DNA from: CAZLBV01 sp964557845
GTDB taxonomy: Bacteria > Acidobacteriota > Aminicenantia > Aminicenantales > Aminicenantaceae
Reading direction: 5' to 3'
Assembly (NCBI GenBank): GCA_964557845.1
Contig: CAZLBV010000157.1
Coordinates: 1 to 8,523, forward strand
Length of the DNA stretch: 8,523 bases
Shown here: one piece after another, positions 1 to 5,336 of the stretch
How the letters are laid out: the number at the start of each line of letters is the position of its first letter
Numbering within the stretch: the stretch's first letter is position 1
Program-made: the position numbers and the translations under genes
The notes under the pieces: model-generated
Database searches by the model: none
What the model saw: the letters and a program-made list of their open reading frames with translations, nothing else
What the model was told of the DNA's origin: nothing

Positions 1-920
1 AGGTTAAGATCATAAGCCCGGGCTATCCGGTCGATCATGTGAGTGGTGGCCACAGATCTCGCCACTCCTCCGCGCCAACCCTTTACCTTAATTAAATAAT
101 CAAGAATAAGCGATAAAACCATATTCTGGATAACAAAATTACCTTTTTCATCGATCACACCGAATCGGTCACCATCACAGTCGGTTGCGATTCCCACATC
201 ATATCTTTTGTCAACAACCAGCTTTTTCAGTTCTCGCAGATTTTCTTCTGTACAGGAGGGAGCGATCCCTCCGAAATAAGGATCGATATATCCATGAATC
301 TCTTCGACAGAGATATAATTTTCCTCAAGAATTTCATCAAGATATTCACGGCTGGTTCCATAGAGCAAATCTACCGCCACTTTGATCCCGGCTTTTCGGA
401 TGATATCAAAATCTATTTTTTTTTGGATATAAGCTAAATAGTCAGGCTGCAGATCAATCTTGGTAATAAATTCGGTCTTTGGATAATAAGGACAGTATGA
501 ATATTCTTTGGACAAGCCATCAAATTCTCGCTCAATTTCATCGGTAACGATCGGAAGAGCCGGAGCTCCGGTATCACAATTCAGCTTGAAACCATTATAC
601 TCCGGTGGGTTAAAGGAAGCCGTAAAATTAATTCCTGCCTGAGCCTTTCTTTTTATTATTTGATAGGCCTGAGCTTGTGAAGGGGCATCTCTTTCTGAAA
701 GGCAAACCCGAATTTGATTATGGGCCAGTACTTTGGCTGCCTCAAAGGCAAATCTTTCAGAAAGGAACCGGGTATCATAATTTACGATCACGGAAATTGT
801 TTTATCTGGAAACCTTGTTTTCAGATAATTGGCCGTTGCCTGTGAGACCAGTCTTACATTCTGAAATGTGAAGTCTTCCCCCATAATCCCGCGCCAACCA
901 GAAGTGCCGAATTTTATCAT
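1..920 (-). CDS. Phosphoglucomutase/phosphomannomutase family protein (alpha-D-phosphohexomutase), 3' end beyond window
   Basis: Enzymes of this family interconvert hexose 1- and 6-phosphates in the cytoplasm, feeding glycan and nucleotide-sugar synthesis. The 306 visible codons, read from the ATG at 920-918, open with KFGTSGWRGI (residues 3-11), the usual N-terminal signature. The phosphoserine loop is TASFNPPEYNG (100-110), with Ser102 as the expected catalytic phosphoserine. The metal-binding loop DCDGDR (247-252) keeps the DxDxDR pattern. A full protein would be roughly 450-480 aa, so domains 1 and 2 and the start of domain 3 are present; the sugar-specificity loop of domain 3 and the phosphate-binding domain 4 lie outside the window. 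The position after the catalytic serine, normally His in TASHNP, is Phe103. Upstream of the start is AAGAAG, a modest ribosome binding site. The substrate (glucose, mannose or glucosamine phosphate) cannot be decided from this part. The family call is firm. Confidence 0.93.
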   Translation of the reverse strand, partial: MIKFGTSGWRGIMGEDFTFQNVRLVSQATANYLKTRFPDKTISVIVNYDTRFLSERFAFEAAKVLAHNQIRVCLSERDAPSQAQAYQIIKRKAQAGINFTASFNPPEYNGFKLNCDTGAPALPIVTDEIEREFDGLSKEYSYCPYYPKTEFITKIDLQPDYLAYIQKKIDFDIIRKAGIKVAVDLLYGTSREYLDEILEENYISVEEIHGYIDPYFGGIAPSCTEENLRELKKLVVDKRYDVGIATDCDGDRFGVIDEKGNFVIQNMVLSLILDYLIKVKGWRGGVARSVATTHMIDRIARAYDLN

Positions 921-936
921 CGCTTCTTAGTTTAAA

Positions 937-963
937 ACTATCACAACCGACCCTTAAAAGCAA
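937..963 (-). promoter_or_regulatory. Candidate promoter for the phosphohexomutase gene
   Basis: On the minus strand, TTGCTT (963-958) is followed after a short 15-bp spacer by TGT-GATAGT (945-937), an extended -10-like element matching TATAAT at four of six positions. It would start transcription about 10 nt before the ATG at 920. The spacer is shorter than ideal and AT-rich DNA gives such matches by chance, so this is only a suggestion. The 921-1009 spacer must hold the promoters of both divergent genes unless transcription enters from elsewhere. Confidence 0.25.
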
Positions 964-1009
964 TAAAATGCTACTTATTTTCTTGAGTATCATATAAAAT
1001 ATTTAATTA

Positions 1010-3406
1010 ATGCAGAACCGTATTCGATTTTTATCTGCCGTATTCATTATCTCAACCGGCACCCTCTCTTTCGAGCTTTTCCTTCTCCGCTTTTTTTCTG
1101 TGACTCAACAATACCATTTTGCGTTTTTCGTCGTGAGTATAGCTTTCTTAGGCTACGGCACTGCCGGTTCATTTTTAGCTTTAATGAAAAAATATTTTTC
1201 AAGAGACATATTTGGTCTCCTATCGCTTTTTTTTTCGCTTTCCATTTTTATCTGTTATATTCTTGCTAATTCAATTCCCTTTGATTTCATCGAACTTGCC
1301 TGGAAATCAGAACAGATTTTCATAATAGTGCTGTATTATTTAATTTTAGGGCTCCCTTTTTTCTTCTCAGGATTGATTATCTCTGCAGCGGTAACACAAT
1401 ATACCGAGATAATCAACAAAATCTATTTTTCTGATCTGCTCGGTGCTGGTGCAGGGACTCTCTTCAGTCTGTTTTTGTTTCTTATCAAAGGGGATATCAG
1501 CGCCATCATCATCCTCTCACTTCTCCCCTTATCGGCAGCCATATTGTTCTCTACCAAAAAAAATCAGCTGGTCATATCTATCTCGATTCTTATGGTCCCT
1601 GCTGCCTTGATTCTCTTTATCAAAAATCCCGATTGGCTCGGATTCAGGATTTCTCCTTACAAACCATTGTCCACGGCCCTTCACTATCCTGATTCACGTC
1701 ATCTGATTACTAGATGGGATTCCACTTCCCGGATCGATGTCATCGACTCACCTGCAGTTAGATTCGCGCCTGGCCTCAGCCTCCTCTATAACGGTCAACT
1801 TCCCGAACAGTTGGGGATTTCAATAGACGGGGGAAACTTGACCGCAGTCACGCGGTTCAAAAACAGAAAATCTCCTGAGTTAGAATTTTTATCCTTCCTC
1901 CCTTCTTCCCTGCCATATACTATTCTTTCAAACCCTCACGTCCTGATCCTCGAACCTAAAGGCGGGCTGGATGTACTCGCAGCTCATGTATTTACAGCCG
2001 ATAAAATTAAGATCATCGATAACAATCCTCTTCTTTCAGAAGTGGTACGTAAAACACTGTCACAATTCACCGGAGGACTCTACCGGTCGGAATCAGTAGA
2101 ACATGTAGTCTCGGAAGGGCGTACTGCCCTAAAACAGATAAAGGATAAATTCGATCTCATCATACTATCTCTGACCGATATATATGGGGCATCAAGTACA
2201 GGCCTTTATGGTCTGGGAGAACGTTATCTTTTGACCGTTGAGTCTATATCAGAACTCATCGGCAAATTGAAAACAAACGGGATCATCAGTCTTAATCTTT
2301 ATCTTATCCCCCCTCCTCGCCAAGAGGCGAGGTTGTTAGCCACTTGTATTGAAGCCCTGGAAAAAACCGGAAAGGATCCAAACAAGAATTTAATGGTGGT
2401 GCGGAGTTGGGGAACCCTTAATGTTTTCCTTAAAAAAAGTCCGTTCAGACGATCCGAGATTGATGCTATCAAGCATGAATGTTCTGATCATAGGTTCGAT
2501 CTTGTTTATTACTATAAAATAAAAAAGGAAGAGATAAACCTTTATAATAAATTTAAAGAGCCTTATTATTACAACATAATTGACCAGCTTCTCAATGTAG
2601 ATAAAAGGGAGACATTTTATGCAGATTATCTTTTCAATGTAAAACCTGTCACAGATGATCATCCTTTTTTTAATAATTATTTCAAACTCACTAAAATCAA
2701 ATCCACCTACAAATCCCTGGGATCAAAATGGCTCCCCTTTCTACAAGGAGAATATATCGTCCACCTGGTCTTAGTCCAGGCTTTGATCATTGCCTCTGGA
2801 TTGATCCTTTTCCCGCTTTTATTCCTGAGGAAAAGAATAAAGCATAAAACAAATTATTTAAAACCCTGGGTATTTTTCAGCCTAATCGGTCTGGCTTATA
2901 TGTTTGTTGAGATCACGTTAATCCAAAAATTCATTCTTTTTCTAGGACAACCTATATACTCTGCTGGCATGATCATCTTTTCCCTGCTCTTTTCATCAAG
3001 TTTAGGCAGTTATTTCTCTGATCGTTTTATTAGAGGAAATATCACAAATAAACTCAGAATAAGTATACTGCTCTGTTCCGGGCTGCTGGCGTTGAATCCT
3101 CCCTATTTAAATTTTTTATTCACTAAATTCGGGTATTTATCTCTTGCCTGCAAAGCACCTCTAACTCTTATCTCCATTTTCCCTCTCGGTTTTCTCATGG
3201 GATTCCCCTTCCCTTCTGCCTGCAGAAAACTTAAAGAGGCGGCAGCACACAGCCTGCCTTGGGCCTGGGCATCAAATGCCTTTGCTTCGGTCATAGGTTC
3301 CGTCGCCGCTCTGCTGATAGCTTTTATGAGCGGTTATTCCTTTGTCTTGTGGACCGGGGCTGGGTGTTATTTATTATCGATATTGTTTATTAAATTTGAT
3401 TCCTGA
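1010..3406 (+). CDS. Polytopic membrane protein with central spermidine-synthase-like (SAM-binding Rossmann) domain
   Basis: The 798-aa protein has three parts. An N-terminal membrane block has about six to seven hydrophobic segments (roughly residues 7-27, 36-58, 68-88, 103-126, 143-160, 163-181, 187-205). A soluble middle (about 206-580) resembles spermidine synthase: SRIDVIDS (240-247), a nucleotide-binding strand-loop VLILEPKGGLDVLAA (311-325), an acidic strand end IKIIDNN (333-339), FDLIILSLTD (381-390) and PVTDDHPFF (546-554). A C-terminal block has about seven further hydrophobic segments, including FVEITLIQKF (632-641), FLGQPIYSAG (644-653) and WAWASNAFASVIGSVAA (751-767). These C-terminal motifs are typical of the membrane-fused spermidine-synthase-like family, whose reaction is generally unassigned. 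The usual glycine-rich GxGGG stretch is EPKGG here, so aminopropyl transfer should not be assumed. No Shine-Dalgarno sequence precedes the ATG, but an in-frame stop lies directly upstream and no other start fits. The gene appears monocistronic. Confidence 0.85.
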   Translation: MQNRIRFLSAVFIISTGTLSFELFLLRFFSVTQQYHFAFFVVSIAFLGYGTAGSFLALMKKYFSRDIFGLLSLFFSLSIFICYILANSIPFDFIELAWKSEQIFIIVLYYLILGLPFFFSGLIISAAVTQYTEIINKIYFSDLLGAGAGTLFSLFLFLIKGDISAIIILSLLPLSAAILFSTKKNQLVISISILMVPAALILFIKNPDWLGFRISPYKPLSTALHYPDSRHLITRWDSTSRIDVIDSPAVRFAPGLSLLYNGQLPEQLGISIDGGNLTAVTRFKNRKSPELEFLSFLPSSLPYTILSNPHVLILEPKGGLDVLAAHVFTADKIKIIDNNPLLSEVVRKTLSQFTGGLYRSESVEHVVSEGRTALKQIKDKFDLIILSLTDIYGASSTGLYGLGERYLLTVESISELIGKLKTNGIISLNLYLIPPPRQEARLLATCIEALEKTGKDPNKNLMVVRSWGTLNVFLKKSPFRRSEIDAIKHECSDHRFDLVYYYKIKKEEINLYNKFKEPYYYNIIDQLLNVDKRETFYADYLFNVKPVTDDHPFFNNYFKLTKIKSTYKSLGSKWLPFLQGEYIVHLVLVQALIIASGLILFPLLFLRKRIKHKTNYLKPWVFFSLIGLAYMFVEITLIQKFILFLGQPIYSAGMIIFSLLFSSSLGSYFSDRFIRGNITNKLRISILLCSGLLALNPPYLNFLFTKFGYLSLACKAPLTLISIFPLGFLMGFPFPSACRKLKEAAAHSLPWAWASNAFASVIGSVAALLIAFMSGYSFVLWTGAGCYLLSILFIKFDS

Positions 3407-3463
3407 ATTGCTCATAAAATTTGCTGATCTTGGACTTCCTTCTATCTTCTAAATTCTTCCCTT

Positions 3464-4198
3464 TTACTTTCCCCTTTGCGCCTCCCCTGTCATAGGAACA
3501 AATCGTACACTGGTAATATGTTCGACCAAAGGTTTTCCCTCTTCCTTGGTAATCAAGGTTAATGTTTGATAATAAAGAGTGCTTCCCAAAGGAATGATCA
3601 ATTTTCCTCCTTCATTTAGCTGATCTAGCAAAGGCGGGGGAATATGGTTGACAGCGCAGGTCACAATAATAGCATCAAAAGGAGCATGTTCTTTCCATCC
3701 AAAATAACCGTCAGCGCATTTTACGCTTACATTAGAAAAATTCAGATCTTTTAATGTTTCTGCTGCCTTTTCTGCCAGTCCTTCTCTAATTTCGATAGAA
3801 TAGACCTCATCTACAATCTCAGCTAAAACAGCTGCTTGATATCCAGACCCGGTTCCTATCTCAAGCACTTTATCTTCTTCCTTTAGATTTAAATATTGGG
3901 TCATCAAAGCTACAATATATGGCTGAGAAATCGTTTGGCCTTCATCTATGGGGAGAGGATGATCTGCATAAGCATCATTCCAGTAACGCTTATCAACAAA
4001 AAGATGCCGGGGAACCCGGCCCATGGCATCGAGTACTCTTTGGTCATTAATATCGCGGGCCTGAAGCTGCCTTCTTACCATCTCTATTCTTTTTTTTTCA
4101 AAATCGATCCGATCTCTTCTGTGGGCTCCTAAAGAATACATAAAACAAGCAGCTAATATAATGGCAATTAAAATATTTACAGCAGGATGTTTTCTCAT
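3464..4198 (-). CDS. pcm: Protein-L-isoaspartate O-methyltransferase with N-terminal signal/lipobox-like segment
   Basis: The enzyme methylates L-isoaspartyl residues of damaged proteins using S-adenosylmethionine, starting their repair. The protein is 244 aa. Its catalytic core begins near MVRRQLQARDI (40-50) and continues with RVPRHLFV (61-68), LPIDEGQTISQPY (82-94, with the conserved active-site Ser91), SAM motif I VLEIGTGSGYQAA (111-123), the acidic SIEI (134-137), PFDAIIVT (173-180), and the C-terminal VRFVPMTG (231-238). The core matches the bacterial Pcm family closely. The first 39 residues are extra compared with E. coli Pcm: a basic start (MRKH), a hydrophobic stretch (about 8-22) and LAAC (15-18), which fits a lipobox, so the protein may be exported or membrane-anchored. 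Starting at Met40 would give an ordinary 205-aa cytoplasmic enzyme. Neither start has a strong ribosome binding site; the long form is preferred because signal-like N-termini are seen in this family in some Gram-negative lineages. It converges with the upstream membrane-protein gene. Confidence 0.93.
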   Translation of the reverse strand: MRKHPAVNILIAIILAACFMYSLGAHRRDRIDFEKKRIEMVRRQLQARDINDQRVLDAMGRVPRHLFVDKRYWNDAYADHPLPIDEGQTISQPYIVALMTQYLNLKEEDKVLEIGTGSGYQAAVLAEIVDEVYSIEIREGLAEKAAETLKDLNFSNVSVKCADGYFGWKEHAPFDAIIVTCAVNHIPPPLLDQLNEGGKLIIPLGSTLYYQTLTLITKEEGKPLVEHITSVRFVPMTGEAQRGK

Positions 4199-4232
4199 TT
4201 TTATTTCATTTCAGTTTAATCTGAAGTAAAAC

Positions 4233-4262
4233 GAAAAAATAACCATTCCCCTTCATTTTTTC
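4233..4262. repeat. Perfect 8-bp inverted repeat, AT-rich
   Basis: GAAAAAAT (4233-4240) and ATTTTTTC (4255-4262) are exact reverse complements separated by 14 bp. The repeat lies 35-64 bp before the methyltransferase start codon on its coding strand, where an operator or a weak leader stem could sit. The arms are almost all A/T runs, which form such matches easily by chance, so any function is doubtful. Confidence 0.4.
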
Positions 4263-4441
4263 ACCGGAATCTACTTTTCATTTTTTTAATTTTACCTTTT
4301 TATTTTTCAGGCGTCAAGGCAGGGACCTTCCAAGTATTTCTCTGGCGTTTTATTTCCCTAAGAATAGCCTCAAATTCACCTGCGATTAGTCTTGAGAATA
4401 AAATTTATTAAAAAAACATTTAAATTTTAAATCTAAATTGC

Positions 4442-4479
4442 TGGATAAAAGCCACTGCTGTTTTTATAAATTTTATCCA
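4442..4479. repeat. Perfect 9-bp inverted repeat (possible operator or stem-loop)
   Basis: TGGATAAAA (4442-4450) and TTTTATCCA (4471-4479) are exact reverse complements with a 20-bp spacer. The arms carry GG/CC at the ends and are less trivial than the A/T-run repeat near 4240. The element lies about 140 bp upstream of the candidate coaD promoter and about 245 bp from the pcm start, so it could be a distal operator or an RNA stem if transcription begins earlier. No regulator can be named. Confidence 0.45.
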
Positions 4480-4536
4480 TGTTATTGTTTTTCAATATTT
4501 TCTACTAACTATGAATAGTCAATTTTTAGGGGAAGA

Positions 4537-4561
4537 GGGGGTGATATCTCATCTAACCCCT
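4537..4561 (+). other. GC-rich potential hairpin upstream of coaD
   Basis: GGGGT-GAT (4538-4545) can pair with ATC (4551-4553) and ACCCC (4556-4560), giving eight base pairs around an ATCTC loop with a two-base TA bulge; a further G-T closing pair (4537/4561) is possible. It stands out in AT-rich DNA. No run of T follows, so it is not a standard intrinsic terminator. It ends about 55 bp before the candidate -35 box and so would lie outside a transcript starting at that promoter. Confidence 0.4.
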
Positions 4562-4615
4562 GAAGATGACAAAACATGCAAACAAATTCATCTTTAATAT
4601 CATCCCTTCTGGTGA

Positions 4616-4644
4616 TTGACTGGAATATGAGAATCTGTGATGAT
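4616..4644 (+). promoter_or_regulatory. Candidate promoter for the coaD-pilMNOPQ cluster
   Basis: TTGACT (4616-4621) matches the sigma-70 -35 consensus at five of six bases. After a 17-bp spacer comes GATGAT (4639-4644), four of six to TATAAT, preceded by TGT, as in extended -10 promoters. Transcription would start near 4651, leaving a leader of about 160 nt to the preferred coaD ATG at 4813, or about 27 nt to the upstream in-frame ATG at 4678. It is the best promoter-like match I see in the gap, judged by eye. Confidence 0.4.
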
Positions 4645-4812
4645 TTATTCAAAAAAAATGAAAGGCATTCATAAGTAATGAGAATATTTGCTTGTATCAT
4701 CGTCTTATTGTATGTGCAGATTCCCTCCGGAGCAGGGACGACATACACAGGTGATTTGAATGCCTTAACGAATGATTCATTTATTTTAACGGGAGAAATC
4801 GATTCCACTAAA

Positions 4813-5322
4813 ATGGCAAAAACAATCAAAGCAGTGTACCCAGGATCTTTCGATCCTATAACAAACGGTCATGTTGATATTATTAAAAGAGGGCTGAAGT
4901 TATTCGACAATATTATTGTCGCAGTACTTGAAAATCCAAAAAAACAGCCTCTTTTTACGACTAAAGAAAGAATGGCCATGATCGACACAATTTTTTCCCA
5001 AGAAAAGAATGTGGAAGTTAAATCTTTTCACGGACTTCTTGTGGATTTTGTAAAACATAATGAGGCCACCATCGTGATAAGAGGATTGAGAGCTATCTCG
5101 GATTTCGAATACGAATTCCAGATGACACTCATGAATAGAAAATTGAACCCAAACATCGAAACCCTCTTTATGATGCCGAATGTCGATTACTCCTTTCTCA
5201 GTTCAAAACTTGTGAAAGAAGTCTGTTTGTTAGGTGGATGTTTAAAAGATCTGGTCCCAAAAATCGTCGAAAGCAAGCTTAAAGCTAAGCTAAGGAATAG
5301 ATCCAACTTGTCATTAATATAA
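4813..5322 (+). CDS. coaD: Phosphopantetheine adenylyltransferase
   Basis: CoaD transfers AMP from ATP to 4'-phosphopantetheine, giving dephospho-CoA, the penultimate step of coenzyme A synthesis in the cytoplasm. From the ATG at 4813 the product is 169 aa, close to the roughly 160 aa usual for bacteria. It carries the nucleotidyltransferase signature YPGSFDPITNGH (9-20, including the T/HxGH-type TNGH), RGLRAISDFEYE (90-101) and the nucleotide-binding SFLSSKLVKE (127-136). The open frame continues upstream to an ATG at 4678, which would add 45 residues (MRIFACIIVLL...) unlike CoaD; I choose 4813 because homology begins there at once. The weak point is the ribosome binding site: the nearest good match, GGGAG at 4791-4795, lies 17 nt before this ATG. 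coaD is first in an apparent operon, 14 nt ahead of pilM. Confidence 0.95.
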   Translation: MAKTIKAVYPGSFDPITNGHVDIIKRGLKLFDNIIVAVLENPKKQPLFTTKERMAMIDTIFSQEKNVEVKSFHGLLVDFVKHNEATIVIRGLRAISDFEYEFQMTLMNRKLNPNIETLFMMPNVDYSFLSSKLVKEVCLLGGCLKDLVPKIVESKLKAKLRNRSNLSLI

Positions 5323-5323
5323 A

Positions 5324-5331
5324 AAGGAAGG
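5324..5331 (+). promoter_or_regulatory. Ribosome binding site of pilM
   Basis: AAGGAAGG sits in the 14-nt gap between the coaD stop codon and pilM, five bases before the ATG at 5337. It fixes the pilM start and supports efficient translation from a shared coaD-pil transcript. There is no room for a promoter in this gap. Confidence 0.75.
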
Positions 5332-5336
5332 CAAAT

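Larger units (their letters stand above)
4199..4812. other. AT-rich non-coding region between divergent pcm and coaD
   Basis: About 610 bp lie between the start of the methyltransferase gene and the preferred coaD start. I find no protein that resembles a known family on either strand. The region holds two perfect inverted repeats (4233-4262 and 4442-4479), a GC-rich hairpin (4537-4561) and a plausible plus-strand promoter (4616-4644); each is listed separately. It should also hold the pcm promoter, which I cannot place. The last 135 bp (4678-4812) are open in frame with coaD and could encode an N-terminal extension. No tRNA, riboswitch consensus or known regulatory RNA is recognisable. Confidence 0.7.

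Noticed and set aside
185..871. Short plus-strand open frames at 185-385 and 677-871
   Set aside because: Both are antisense to the well-supported phosphohexomutase and have no independent evidence.
2390..2662. A 90-codon minus-strand open frame inside the membrane-protein gene
   Set aside because: It is an Ile/Phe/Lys-rich shadow of the AT-rich coding strand of the 798-aa gene, with no start signal or domain.
3407..3463. Possible bidirectional terminator between the convergent membrane-protein and methyltransferase genes
   Set aside because: I looked for a GC-rich stem followed by T runs in either direction and found none; termination is either factor-dependent or within coding sequence.
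4264..4300. T-rich run considered as a terminator tail
   Set aside because: The T-rich stretch is not preceded by a stable GC-rich stem in either orientation; the nearby GAAAAAAT/ATTTTTTC repeat is too AT-rich to act as a good terminator stem.
4509..4829. A 106-codon open frame on the minus strand across the coaD leader
   Set aside because: It overlaps the first codons of coaD in antisense, shows no recognisable domain or ribosome binding site, and its composition is typical of a chance frame in AT-rich DNA.
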